From assembly GCA_964537925.1 (NCBI GenBank), contig CAZICV010000003.1:248001-312000 (forward strand): 64,000 bases of DNA, in the 5' to 3' direction. This DNA comes from SLDF01 sp964537925 (GTDB lineage: Bacteria; Bacteroidota; Bacteroidia; Chitinophagales; Saprospiraceae). Below the pieces are notes generated by a model. The model searched no databases. It saw nothing but the letters and a program-made list of their open reading frames with translations, and was not told where the DNA came from. Below, one piece after another: positions 34,919-45,200 of this stretch. Position numbers and translations under genes: made by a program. Position 1 is the first letter of the stretch; each line of letters starts with the position of its first letter.

Positions 34919-36331
34919 TTAATAGTGGCACTTCTGGCATTCGAGTCCTCCGATCTCCTCTACGGTTACCTTGTCGCGCTTGCCGGCCTTGATCTCTTCG
35001 TGGTAGCGGGCATAGTTGCTGTAGTACTCATTGTCTACGAACTTCACTTCCGTCTCACGGTGACAGTTGATACACCAGCCCATGGAAAGCGGTGCGTACT
35101 GGCGGACTACCGCCATCTCCTCTATCTTGCCGTGGCAGGTCTGGCATTCGACCTTTCCTACCGATACGTGCTGAGAGTGGTTGAAGTATACGTGGTCAGG
35201 CAGGTTGTGGATACGTACCCACTCGATCGGGCCCTGGATCTTCTTCTTCACATCGTTGGTGAGTGAAGTCTTGATGCCGGTCCACTGCTCATCTACCAGT
35301 GCCTCGCCCCGACGGTCCATATTTCCGTTGTCCTTGACATATTCGTCACTGATCCATTTCCTGAAGATCGCTTCGATCTCCTCTTCACTCATGTTCTCAT
35401 AGTTCTCTATGTACTTGTCCGCGGAAGGGTCGAAACCTATGGATGCAAATATCTTGGTGAGCTCCGCCGTACCGTATTGTGTACCTTTCTTGATCGCCTT
35501 GTGACAGTTCATACAGGTATTGGCGGCGGGTATGATGGACTGCTTGGAACGGCGGGCGCCGTCATGACAGTACTGGCAGTCAATCTTGTGTATACCGGCG
35601 TGCAGTTCATGCGAAAACTTGATAGGCTGCTCAGGGGCATATCCTTGCTGGCGGCCGAGAGCGATCGCATTATTGACTGTAGTATAACCGCCCAGGACAA
35701 CCAGCGCAAAGATCACGAATGCTATCACGCTCTTGCTGGTCAGTGTCTCGAACAACGTACGTTGCCTGGCGGGCTTTTCGCCGTCTTCAACCTTGGACAT
35801 ATAGTTGAGGCTGGAAAGTACGCGCGACAAAATGAGCGCCAACACTACCAGTACACCCAACAATATATAATAGATCGTATTGCTGCTCTCCTCTTTGCCA
35901 GCGCCCTGGACACCCTGAGCCGCCGCCGTTGCATCCGCTCCACCGTAAGTACCGCCATATACACCATTGACATACAGGAGTACAGACTCGATCTCTTCAT
36001 CCGTCAGGTTAGGGAACGCAGTCATGACAGTAGGCTTCCATTGCCCCCATAGCTCCACAGCTTTGGGGTGGCCCGCTGCGATCATAGCCTGTGAGCTCCT
36101 GATCCACTTGTACAGGTCCTCCCGGGGGAAAGCAGCCCAGCGATCTTCCGTGCCCCCGAGTGCGGGCCCCGTAAGATTGTCTCTCATGTTTTTGTTGTGA
36201 CAACTCGCACAGAGATTCTTGAAAATGGTCTTGCCCTGCTCTATATTGGGTTCAGCGCTCAGCCAGACATTGCCAGTAAAAATCAAAAGAAATGTTAATA
36301 AACTGGTTGTCAGCAACTTTGACCTTAACAT
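34919..36331 (-). CDS. actA: alternative complex III multiheme cytochrome c subunit ActA, with fused monoheme domain
   Basis: 470 residues, first gene of the operon. Signal peptide to about 27. Residues 28-130 are a monoheme cytochrome c domain (CASCH at 41-45). A membrane helix TIYYILLGVLVVLALIL and a second one, VIAFVIFALVVLGGYTTV, come next, then the pentaheme domain: CQYCH, CMNCH, CQTCH, CINCH and CQKCH. Six CxxCH motifs in total. Passes electrons from ActB to ActE or directly on. Confidence 0.95.
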   Translation of the reverse strand: MLRSKLLTTSLLTFLLIFTGNVWLSAEPNIEQGKTIFKNLCASCHNKNMRDNLTGPALGGTEDRWAAFPREDLYKWIRSSQAMIAAGHPKAVELWGQWKPTVMTAFPNLTDEEIESVLLYVNGVYGGTYGGADATAAAQGVQGAGKEESSNTIYYILLGVLVVLALILSRVLSSLNYMSKVEDGEKPARQRTLFETLTSKSVIAFVIFALVVLGGYTTVNNAIALGRQQGYAPEQPIKFSHELHAGIHKIDCQYCHDGARRSKQSIIPAANTCMNCHKAIKKGTQYGTAELTKIFASIGFDPSADKYIENYENMSEEEIEAIFRKWISDEYVKDNGNMDRRGEALVDEQWTGIKTSLTNDVKKKIQGPIEWVRIHNLPDHVYFNHSQHVSVGKVECQTCHGKIEEMAVVRQYAPLSMGWCINCHRETEVKFVDNEYYSNYARYHEEIKAGKRDKVTVEEIGGLECQKCHY

Positions 36332-36390
36332 AGTTTGTTTGATTAATCTTGTTAGAATGACGCGGGTTCTTGTGTCATTTAAAAGTCAGG

Positions 36391-36398
36391 CAAAAATA
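36391..36398 (-). promoter_or_regulatory. -7 element of the act-cta operon
   Basis: Leftward TATTTTTG, 59 bp upstream of the actA start codon and giving a leader of roughly 55 nt. No convincing -33 TTTG. It is the only consensus-like element seen upstream of the whole 16-kb operon. Confidence 0.45.
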
Positions 36399-36474
36399 CG
36401 ATCCACCCTCTCATTTAACAATTAATGTAGTTGGCGGCAACCTATTTAGATTCTTTCTAAACAAAGGGCGGATA

Positions 36475-37269
36475 TCATACGGCTACCGGGGCTTTAATCG
36501 CTGGATACGGGTCATAACCGACCAGTTCGAAATCCTCGTATACAAATGCAAACAAGTCTTTTACCGAAGGATTGACCGACATCCGGGGAAGAGACCGCGG
36601 GCTGCGGCTCAACTGCTCCAATGCCTGGTCGGTATGATTGCTGTAGAGATGTACATCGCCAAATGTGTGAACGAAGTCTCCCGGCTCGAGGTCGCAAACC
36701 CGGGCTATCATCAGAGTAAGCAATGCATAGGACGCTATATTGAAAGGTACACCCAGGAATACGTCGGCCGAGCGCTGGTACAGCTGGCAACTCAGCCTGC
36801 CGTCGGCAACATAAAACTGGAACAGGCAGTGACAGGGGCTCAACGCCATACCCGGCAGATCGGCTACATTCCAGGCGCTCACTACCAGCCGCCTGGAGTC
36901 AGGGCTCTGACGGATCGCACGTACCACATCGCTGATCTGGTCCACCACCCGACCGTCCGGGCACTCCCAGCTCCGCCACTGCTTGCCGTAGACAGGCCCC
37001 AGATCGCCGCCGGCATCGGCCCACTCGTCCCATATACTGACGCCATGCTCCCGGAGATAACCGATGTTGGTATCCCCGCGGAGAAACCAGAGCAACTCGT
37101 GTATGACCGAGCGCAGATGCACCTTCTTGGTCGTGACCAGCGGGAACCCGGCAGCCAGATCAAAGCGCATCTGGTAGCCGAATACACTGATCGTACCGGT
37201 CCCGGTGCGGTCGCTCTTGCGGACACCGGTATCCAGTATATGCCTCAGCAGATCGTGGTACTCCTTCAT
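36475..37269 (-). CDS. thyA: thymidylate synthase
   Basis: 264 residues, normal ThyA length. DRTGTGTISVFGYQMRF at about 20, KQWRSW, RRLVVSAWN, catalytic Cys in LSPCHCLFQFYV, QRSADVFLGVPFNIASYALL, and FGDVHLYSNH. Makes dTMP from dUMP using methylene-tetrahydrofolate. It is not part of the respiratory operon, ending 77 bp from the actA promoter. Confidence 0.98.
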   Translation of the reverse strand: MKEYHDLLRHILDTGVRKSDRTGTGTISVFGYQMRFDLAAGFPLVTTKKVHLRSVIHELLWFLRGDTNIGYLREHGVSIWDEWADAGGDLGPVYGKQWRSWECPDGRVVDQISDVVRAIRQSPDSRRLVVSAWNVADLPGMALSPCHCLFQFYVADGRLSCQLYQRSADVFLGVPFNIASYALLTLMIARVCDLEPGDFVHTFGDVHLYSNHTDQALEQLSRSPRSLPRMSVNPSVKDLFAFVYEDFELVGYDPYPAIKAPVAV

Positions 37270-37323
37270 ATAAAGAGGAAATATATATGATAAATATCGA
37301 ATGTGTCCTGCGAAACTAAGAAT

Positions 37324-37331
37324 TATCTTTG
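37324..37331 (+). promoter_or_regulatory. -7 element for the UbiD-family gene
   Basis: TATCTTTG, 34 bp before the ATG at 37366; fits TAnnTTTG. Confidence 0.45.
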
Positions 37332-37365
37332 TTCACACAACCTACCGGAAGGAAAAAACTGAACT

Positions 37366-39198
37366 ATGGGGTATAAGAGCCTGCGAGCATGTGCGGAAGA
37401 CCTGGAGAAAAACGGACAACTGGTTCGCATACGCGAAGAAGTGGACCCGGACCTGGAGATGGCCGAAGTACATCGCAGGGTGTATGAGTCAGGAGGGCCT
37501 GCCCTCCTGTTTGAGCGCGTCAAAGGGAGTCCGTTCCAGGCTGTCTCCAATATATACGGCACATTTGAACGCACGGAGTTCGTCTTCCGTCATACGCTGC
37601 GCCGCGTGCAGAAGGTCATCGAACTGAAGGCGGACTTCTCCCGTCTCCTGCGCGAACCACTCCGCTACCTGGGTACTCCTGTCACGGCATTGTCGGGGTT
37701 GCCCAGGCGACAGCGATATGGAGTACCTGTGCTCTACGGGCGTACTAAAATATCTGCGCTGCCCCAGATCAAGTCCTGGCCGATGGACGGCGGAGCCTTC
37801 GTCACACTGCCGCAGGTACTGACCCTGGATCCCGATAAGCCGGGTATCATGAACAGCAACATAGGCATGTACCGCATACAACTGAGCGGCGGCGACTATA
37901 CACCGGATGAAGAGGTAGGTATGCACTACCAGATCCACCGGGGCATCGGCATCCATCATGAGAAATACAACCGCCTGGGCAAACCGTTCAGGGCGAGCAT
38001 TTTCGTAGGCGGTCCTCCATCCCATGCATTCGCAGCTATCATGCCGCTGCCTGAGGGCCTGTCGGAGGCAACATTTGCCGGGCTGCTCGCGGGCCGCAGA
38101 TTCCGCTATACGGAACATGCGGGACATATCCTCTCCGCCGATGCGGACTTTGTCATCACAGGCGAGATCGTGCGCGACCAGCGCAAGCCCGAAGGTCCCT
38201 TCGGAGATCACCTCGGCTACTACAGCCTCGAGCACCCGTTCCCTGTACTGAAGGTAGATGCCGTGTACCACCGCAGGGATCCGCTCTGGCACTTCACCGT
38301 AGTAGGACGCCCTCCTGCCGAGGACTCCAGCTTCGGCTACCTGATCCACCAACTTGTCAAAGAACTCACCCCGGGTGAATTCCCGGGCCTGGTAGAACTC
38401 CATGCGGTGGACGCCGCGGGCGTGCACCCACTCCTGTTGGCGATCGGCCGGGAACGTTACATGCCGTTCAGGGATGCCCGGCCGGAGGAGATACTGACGA
38501 TAGCCAACCGCATACTCGGCAGCGGGCAGACCTCGCTGGCCAAATACCTGTTCATAGCCGCTGCCAATGATGCCCCGGCATTCTCTACCAAAGACATACC
38601 GGGTTTCTTCGGGCATCTGCTGGCACGTGTGGACTGGCGCCGGGACCTGCATTTCCAGACCAATACGACCATCGACACCCTCGACTATTCAGGCACAGGG
38701 TGGAATGCCGGATCGAAAGTCGTGATCGCGTGCTGCGGCGCACCGCAGCGCACGCTGAACCGCTCGGTCCCCGAAAATCTTCGCCTGCCGGACGGATGGG
38801 ATGCTCCCCACCTGGCTATGGACGGTATACTGGTATTGCGCGGCCCGGCCTTTACGGATCATATCTCCGCCGAATCGGATATCGGGCGGCTTTCGGCGAT
38901 ACTGGGGACACAGGACCTCTCCGGTATCCCGCTGATCGTAGTGGCAGAAGATCCTGCCTTCACTGCAGCCAGTGTCAACAATTTCGTCTGGGTGACTTTC
39001 ACGCGCTCAAACCCATCGCACGATATCTACGGAGTCGGCAGTTTTGTCTCGCACAAACACTGGGGATGCGAAGGTCCGCTGATCATCGATGCACGCAAGA
39101 AACCGCACCATGCGCCTGAACTGATCCCGGACCCGGCCGTATCCTCGCGCGTAGACAAGCTCTTTGGCAAAGGGGGGTCGTTGTACGGGATGGGATAG
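37366..39198 (+). CDS. UbiD-family decarboxylase
   Basis: 610 residues, full length for UbiD-type enzymes that use prenylated FMN. MGYKSLRACAEDLEKNGQLV start, GGPALLFERVKGS, MYRIQLSG with NSNIGMY (nucleotide-binding region), VGGPPSHAFAAIMPLPEG, GEIVRDQRKPEGPFGDHLGYY with the catalytic Arg-Glu-Glu region, and the C-terminal WGCEGPLIIDA. Likely role in menaquinone or another aromatic decarboxylation; the partner UbiX-type flavin prenyltransferase is not in the window, so the substrate is open. Confidence 0.93.
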   Translation: MGYKSLRACAEDLEKNGQLVRIREEVDPDLEMAEVHRRVYESGGPALLFERVKGSPFQAVSNIYGTFERTEFVFRHTLRRVQKVIELKADFSRLLREPLRYLGTPVTALSGLPRRQRYGVPVLYGRTKISALPQIKSWPMDGGAFVTLPQVLTLDPDKPGIMNSNIGMYRIQLSGGDYTPDEEVGMHYQIHRGIGIHHEKYNRLGKPFRASIFVGGPPSHAFAAIMPLPEGLSEATFAGLLAGRRFRYTEHAGHILSADADFVITGEIVRDQRKPEGPFGDHLGYYSLEHPFPVLKVDAVYHRRDPLWHFTVVGRPPAEDSSFGYLIHQLVKELTPGEFPGLVELHAVDAAGVHPLLLAIGRERYMPFRDARPEEILTIANRILGSGQTSLAKYLFIAAANDAPAFSTKDIPGFFGHLLARVDWRRDLHFQTNTTIDTLDYSGTGWNAGSKVVIACCGAPQRTLNRSVPENLRLPDGWDAPHLAMDGILVLRGPAFTDHISAESDIGRLSAILGTQDLSGIPLIVVAEDPAFTAASVNNFVWVTFTRSNPSHDIYGVGSFVSHKHWGCEGPLIIDARKKPHHAPELIPDPAVSSRVDKLFGKGGSLYGMG

Positions 39199-39213
39199 CG
39201 CTGTGCAGACCGG

Positions 39214-39636
39214 TCAATCCGCCCTGCGGACAAGCCTGCAGGCCATGTCGGCGGATACAGCTGCCGTATCGGAAGACTGACCAAGCCTGGTCAGGCCGGA
39301 CTCGTCTACCAGGTAACGGCTCATCGCAGGCTCTGCACCGTCCAGTCGTATCGTATCGCCCTGCCTCAGGAAGGACCCTTCGGAGATATAGGGTTCGGCC
39401 TCCTTGCCCATATAAACCATGGAAAGACGGTAGTCCGGAGCTTCGAGATAAAGCATGACATCGATGCCTTCGCAATCGGCACAGGGAAACGTACCTGTGA
39501 ATGTGCCGGCAAGCTCTGCACCATCCGGCTCTGCCTGCTCTGTGACCGCGACCTGCCGGCCCTCTTCTACAGAAGCACCGAAGCGACATGCCGTCAGCAG
39601 GCCCAGAGTGCTTATAAAGATGGCGATTGTACGCAT
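39214..39636 (-). CDS. NlpE-like copper-resistance lipoprotein
   Basis: 140 residues. Lipobox FISTLGLLTAC. NlpE N-terminal domain block GTFTGTFPCADCEGIDVMLYL with the CADC pair, and SMVYMGKEAEPYISEGSF. Outer-membrane lipoprotein of a family linked to copper and envelope stress in enterobacteria; role here not shown. Convergent with the UbiD-family gene and divergent from the TetR gene. Confidence 0.85.
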   Translation of the reverse strand: MRTIAIFISTLGLLTACRFGASVEEGRQVAVTEQAEPDGAELAGTFTGTFPCADCEGIDVMLYLEAPDYRLSMVYMGKEAEPYISEGSFLRQGDTIRLDGAEPAMSRYLVDESGLTRLGQSSDTAAVSADMACRLVRRAD

Positions 39637-39823
39637 GAAGCTAAGGTTGGGCTGCTAATTTAAAACAATTCTTCCACACGGCTGCCGGGAACCTGATCTA
39701 AATAATTGTGGTTATGATGTATCCAAATCAATAAAGTTTGTACTATTGTCCTGTCTTAGGTACAGAGAACAATTTATTGCAACAGAGTCCTTTATAAAAC
39801 CAACAATAGTTCTACAGGGATAT

Positions 39824-40492
39824 ATGCATATCAGAGTTAACCAGGGGATTTTCTATAAGGATCCTATGTCCAGCAAGCTTGGCAGGAGCCTTCTGACTGA
39901 AGGTGTCACTATGATCGATACGCTCGGTCTGGAGCTGTTCACTTTCAAAAAACTGGCAGATCTGCTCAAAACAACCGAGAGTTCCGTCTACCGGTATTTC
40001 AAGAACAAACACTTCATGTTATTGTACCTCATCAACTGGTACTGGGGGTGGACAGAACAACAATTGCTCGCACAGGTCGAGAAGACCGGCGATCCGGAAG
40101 AAAGGCTCCGGCAAGCCCTGGAGATATTCATACGAAAGCCGTCGCCCGAGTATGTAACGGGCCCCGCTCCATTCTTCGATGTACTGACGCTGGAACGCGT
40201 GGTCATAGCAGAATCGGCTAAAGGATTCCTGACCAAAGAGATTGAAGAAGAGTACGGGGAGGGTTTTTTCACACCTTACAGGCGCCTGTGTACGCACCTG
40301 GCCGAAATACTGCTGGCCATCAACACGACCTACCCATATCCGTCGACGCTCTCGTCGACAATCATGGAAGGCATTGTACACCAGAAGTTCCTGTCAAGGC
40401 ATATGCCTGCGCTGACAGAAGCAAGACGACGCAACGACATCCTGCTGAAGTGCTACATGGATATGGTCATGCGTACGGTAGGCCCGCACTGA
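39824..40492 (+). CDS. TetR/AcrR-family regulator
   Basis: 222 residues from MHIRVNQGIFYKD. HTH at about 30-70 (LELFTFKKLADLLKTTESSVYRYFKNKHFML). The remaining helices (AESAKGFLTKEI, MEGIVHQKFLSRHM) form the ligand domain. Divergent from the NlpE-like gene, 187 bp apart, so it may control it. Ligand unknown. Confidence 0.9.
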   Translation: MHIRVNQGIFYKDPMSSKLGRSLLTEGVTMIDTLGLELFTFKKLADLLKTTESSVYRYFKNKHFMLLYLINWYWGWTEQQLLAQVEKTGDPEERLRQALEIFIRKPSPEYVTGPAPFFDVLTLERVVIAESAKGFLTKEIEEEYGEGFFTPYRRLCTHLAEILLAINTTYPYPSTLSSTIMEGIVHQKFLSRHMPALTEARRRNDILLKCYMDMVMRTVGPH

Positions 40493-40543
40493 CCAGTACA
40501 ACGGCAGCTCCTGAGCCACATTCCTTGCCCCTGTTAACCAGTA

Positions 40544-41755
40544 CTAAGCCTTCTCTTCCTGGAAAAGGGCCGGAATCGTGCGCAATATGATCACCAGGTC
40601 AAACCAGAGCGAAAAATTGTCGAAATAGTCATTATCCAGTTTTTTACGCTCCTCCTCGGACATGACGCCCCGCTTGCCGCGCAGCTCGACCTGCCATAGC
40701 CCCGTGATGCCCGCAGGAGCCAGAAACCGCTTGGCAGCCTGGTCAGAAGTGAGCATAGCAGCCTCATTGATGGGCAGGGGACGATTGCCCACTATGGACA
40801 TATCACCCTTAAGTACATTGAACAACTGCGGAAGCTCGTCTATACTGGTCCGGCGTATGAACTGGCCGACCCGCGTGATCCGCGGGTCATTCTGCAGTTT
40901 GAAGAAAGCAGGGCCGGCGATCTCCTTCTTCTGCAGACGGAGGTCATACTCACAGATCTGCCGACCGTCGGAAAAGACCAGTAACTCGGAACAATGGACT
41001 CCTGCAGGCTGCTTTTGACAGCGTTCGCAGGGTCGGTTGAAGTCTATCCCTTTTTTGCCTTCGCTGGCTGCATACTGGTTGAGGTGCTCCAGCTCCTTGA
41101 GCCGGGCATCTGCGCCGGTGTACATCGAGCGGAGCTTATAAAAGTCGAAAGTCTTCTGTCCTACCCGTTTAGAGGTATAAAACACCGGCCCGCGGGATTC
41201 CATGCGTATCGCCAGGGCGATCAGCCCCAGCAGGGGCGAAAGCAGGAGCAGCGCAAGAGCGGAAGCCGTGATATCGAATGCCCGCTTGATCGCAAGCTGG
41301 ATCACTGGCAGCTTGCGCAATGTCAGCTGACCGGGTAACATGGTAGCTTCTGCGGCGACACGATCCGGCTCCAGTTCGCTGCCCCTGGGATAACGCTGCC
41401 TGAACTCCCGCAAATAACTGAAGCGGACGCCAAGATCACCGATGGAGAATGGATGGATAAACAGGTCGTCCACTCCCTGCCGCATCGCTATCTCTCTCAA
41501 CCGGTAAGACAACCTGTCGTGTACCAGTACAAAGGGCGAGGCCGGATGTAGCTTATGTTCACGCAGGTAGGCGTAGAAGTCAATGCCGTTGACCCCGGGG
41601 ATATTATAGTCACAGAGTATAGCCACCGGATCAGGGTGAGCGCGCAGCCACTTGTCGGCATTGAAGCCGTTCCCGACATGCACAACTTCCGGAGCAAGCT
41701 CCTGCATCCGGTCGGCAAGCTCACGATCATCGCCTATATAGAGGATCTTTTCCAT
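40544..41755 (-). CDS. receiver-like domain fused to an initiating sugar transferase
   Basis: 403 residues from MEKILYIGDD. Residues 1-115 look like a response-regulator receiver: acidic pair at 9-10, phospho-acceptor D49 in ILCDYNIPG. The usual Thr and Lys are replaced (FVLVHD and IHPF with His101). Residues 152-400 are the bacterial sugar-transferase domain (KRAFDITASALALLLLSPLL, FYKLRSM, DPRITRVGQFIRRTSIDELPQL, VGNRPLPI, GITGLWQV), which puts the first sugar phosphate on undecaprenyl phosphate. A four-Cys insert (C243, C246, C255, C268) looks like a metal site. Co-directional with a receiver and a hybrid kinase. Confidence 0.9.
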   Translation of the reverse strand: MEKILYIGDDRELADRMQELAPEVVHVGNGFNADKWLRAHPDPVAILCDYNIPGVNGIDFYAYLREHKLHPASPFVLVHDRLSYRLREIAMRQGVDDLFIHPFSIGDLGVRFSYLREFRQRYPRGSELEPDRVAAEATMLPGQLTLRKLPVIQLAIKRAFDITASALALLLLSPLLGLIALAIRMESRGPVFYTSKRVGQKTFDFYKLRSMYTGADARLKELEHLNQYAASEGKKGIDFNRPCERCQKQPAGVHCSELLVFSDGRQICEYDLRLQKKEIAGPAFFKLQNDPRITRVGQFIRRTSIDELPQLFNVLKGDMSIVGNRPLPINEAAMLTSDQAAKRFLAPAGITGLWQVELRGKRGVMSEEERKKLDNDYFDNFSLWFDLVIILRTIPALFQEEKA

Positions 41756-41773
41756 GATGCGCACCGTAACTGA

Positions 41774-42154
41774 TTAATCCGCCTGATGCAGGATCAGCCG
41801 GACCAATACCAGCAGCTCCTGGGGGTTGAATGGTTTTGTAATGAAGTTTCGTACCCCTAACTCATAAAACTTGATCCTCGTCTTACTTTCTTCATCTCCT
41901 GACAGCATCAGCAGGGGAATGTACTTGTAAAGTTCACCGCTGCGGATATTGCGGACAAATTCCTCTCCGTCCATCGGTTCCATGTTGACGTCGCAGATGA
42001 TGAGGTCCGGGATATTGCCCTGGTGTATCCAATCCAGCGCTGCGCGTCCGTCGCCTTTGGCTGTGACTTCGTATTCGCCCTTGAGAAAGTTCTCCATCAG
42101 TTTCTGCAGGGGCAGTTCATCGTCGATTACCAGGATTCTGGGGGTTCTCGGCAT
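41774..42154 (-). CDS. stand-alone response-regulator receiver
   Basis: 126 residues, receiver only. Acidic pair in LVIDDE, phospho-acceptor in LIICDVNMEPMDG, switch Ser in LLMLSGDEE, conserved Lys in FITKPFNPQE. No output domain, so it is a phosphate carrier or acts by protein contact. 18 bp upstream of the sugar-transferase fusion. Confidence 0.95.
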   Translation of the reverse strand: MPRTPRILVIDDELPLQKLMENFLKGEYEVTAKGDGRAALDWIHQGNIPDLIICDVNMEPMDGEEFVRNIRSGELYKYIPLLMLSGDEESKTRIKFYELGVRNFITKPFNPQELLVLVRLILHQAD

Positions 42155-42235
42155 ATATAATTTGTGCTTATCAGTTTCTTTTTCTGTGCATTAAAGATAT
42201 GATATATCCTTCATATATCACTACCTGGAACGTCC

Positions 42236-45200
42236 TCACACAGCAGGAGAAAGCAGGTAGGCGCCGATCAGGTCTGCCAGCTCAGGCAGCCTGGAAGCAG
42301 CCTGTTGGTGGTCCTGGTCTCTCGCCGCTTTTTCCAGCACCGCTGCTTTGGTGTATATGTCCCCGATCATCAGGTTGCCGGCTGTGCCCTTGATCTTGTG
42401 GGCCAGCTTCTCTATCCGCTCTATATCAGGCACTTTTATCTGTTCCGAAAGCTGCGACACAGTGTCCGGAAGGGAGTCAAAGAACAGGTCGAATATTTCC
42501 GTGACTGTCTCTTCCTGCATACCGGTCTCTTGTACAAAATGTCCGATGGCCGCCGCCCTGAGCGCTGCGGCCGGGCTGTGATCGTGTTCGTTGGTCGATA
42601 TCATATTACTTTCATTCTTGTGGATCGTTTCATCCCGGTTGCCGCTCCCCGGCTCTTCTCTCCCGCCCGTGCGGTCTCCGGCGGGAGCATACAGTAGTAT
42701 CTTGCGAAGCAGTTCATCCAGTTTGATGGGTTTACTGATATAGTCGTCCATACCTGCGGACAGGCATTTTTCGCGGTCACCGTCGAGTGCATAGGCAGTG
42801 AGCGCTATGATCGGTATGCGCTCCGCTGCACCCTGCTCCGCCGCACGTATCCGGCGACTCGCCTCGAAGCCGTCCATCAGCGGCATCTGGCAATCCATCA
42901 GTATGAGGTCATAAGATCTGCTGCGGAAGGCGTCAAATGCATCCAGCCCGTTGACAGCGACATCGCATGTGATGAGCACCGATTGAAGGAAGTTGACGAC
43001 GAGTTTGGAGTTGACTTCATTGTCCTCCACTACCAGGATATGAAGTCCCGGCCAGGTGGCGGCCGATTGCCTGAGGGCTGATCGCTGTGATATCAGATCG
43101 CGCTCTCCGGATATGGAAGCGCCCAGGACGACACTGACACAGTGCAGCAGATCCTTCCGCTTGATCGGCTTGTTCAGGAAAGCATCAAACAGCTCCTCCC
43201 GCTGATTCCTGGCGTCTTCGATCTGGGCCATGGACGTCAGCATGACGAGACGGATATCCCTGGTAGCAGGCACTGCCTTCAGCGCCTGTGCCAGCTGCAT
43301 CCCATCCATCCCCGGCATCTGGTGATCCAGGATAGCCAGCTTGTACGACAGGCCCTCCGATCGCCGACGATCGAACAAATGCGTGATGGCAGATTCACCC
43401 GAGTCCGCTTCATCGACGACAGCCCCTGCCTCTCCGAGGTAACTCCGCAGGATCCGGCGATTGTTGGCATTATCATCCACTACCAGCACACGTGTGCCGG
43501 CAAGCGCTTCGTAGCCGAGGCCAGGGAGCTCCTGGCCATACACCCTGCTGAAGTTGACATGGAGCCGGAATACCGAGCCCGTACCGGGTACAGACTCCAC
43601 TTCGATGCCGCCGCCCATAGCCAGTGCGATCTTCTGTGATATGGATAGTCCAAGACCTGTACCGCCGTATTTGCGCGTCGTAGAGCTGTCTGCCTGGGTA
43701 AACGGCGTAAACAAACCGGCAATGCTCTCCTTATCCATCCCGATCCCGGTATCTCTTACGGATACGGCGAGTGAAACGGTCTCCTCTGTCTCCTGTTCGA
43801 GCTCTACTACTACAGAGACCTCCCCCCGATCGGTAAATTTGACTGCATTTGAAAGCAGGTTGTTCATGATCTGGCGGAAGCGGGACTGATCGCCGCTGAC
43901 CTCCTCCGGTACATCTCCCTGTATATAGGTATTCAGCTCAAGCGACCGGCCGTACGCCCTGGGCGCTACGAGCGACACTGAATCCTCAACGGCTGAGCGT
44001 ATATTGAACCGTATGTTTTCCAGGACAAGTTTACCCGCCTCTATCTTGGAGAAATCCAGGATATCGTTGAGCAGGAAGAGCAGCATTTCCGACGCCGACT
44101 GTGCTTCACGGAGGTAGTCCATCTGCTCGGCGCCCAGGTCTGTCCGACCCAGCAACTCGAGAAAACCGATCACTCCATTCATGGGCGTCCGTATCTCATG
44201 GCTCATATTGGCCAGGAACTGACTCTTGGCGACGGTAGCCGACTCTGCCATCTCCTTGGCCTCTACGAGCTCCCGCTCGAAGCGCTGCCGGACCCAGGCA
44301 TTGGTAAGCAATTCGGCCAATACACGCAACAGGGATATCTCATCGTCTGTCCAGTAACGCATGGACTGAACAGAGTCAAATCCTACGCTGCCCAGGCATA
44401 TGCCCTCGTGCAGCAGCGGCAAGGTGATACGCGACCGGACCTGCCGGGCTTCGAGCATGGCACGCTCAGGAGAAGCCAGCGGCAGTGCGGAGACATCCGG
44501 AACGAAGACCATCCTCCCCTCCTTGTGTTCCCGCAACCATTCCAACTGGAATGGATCCATCTGTATCTCCTGCATATTGCCGATCTCGGAAGAGATGCCC
44601 GTGGCCACCCATTCGTGGGTATTGGTGATGATATGCTCTTCCCAATCGTAGGCAAAAAGATTGGCCCGGTCTACCTTGAGGAAGTAAGCGCAGGTGCTCA
44701 AGGCGTTGGTGATGGCAATATCCAGCTCCCCGGATGATGCATTGATAAAACTGGTAGCCAGCTGCATGAGCACCCGCTGGAAGTCGGCCCGGTAGCTCAG
44801 CGCCTCCTGCGCAGTTTTGCGTTCGGTGATATCTGTCTCCAGGCTCATGAACCCCGTCAATACGCCGTCTTCTCCAAACATCGGCTGGCACTCCATATCC
44901 ACCCAGTACCTGCGCCCGTACTTGTTTGCCCTGCAGAGCGTCTCGTGAAACCCGGTACCTTCGGCCAGGTAAGACAATAACCGCCCGACGACATCCCCTT
45001 CGGCCTCATCGGCGACTGCGAGCTCAAAAGCGCCTTTGCCTTTGAGATAAGACAAATCATATCCCGTGAGTGCCTCGTAGGAAGGATTGACCCACTCTAT
45101 CCGGCCTTCCTTGTCCATGACCATGACCGCGCTGGTCGTACGCTCGGTGACCATCGCCAGTCTCTGGAGCTCAAGGCGTGTCCTGGCGGCGGTTTCCTCG

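Noticed and set aside
36445..36461. TTTAGA/TCTAAA inverted repeat after thyA
   Set aside because: Six weak A/T-rich pairs with no T-tract; not a convincing terminator.
37489..38652. 387-codon leftward open frame
   Set aside because: Antisense to the UbiD-family gene, which carries all family blocks.
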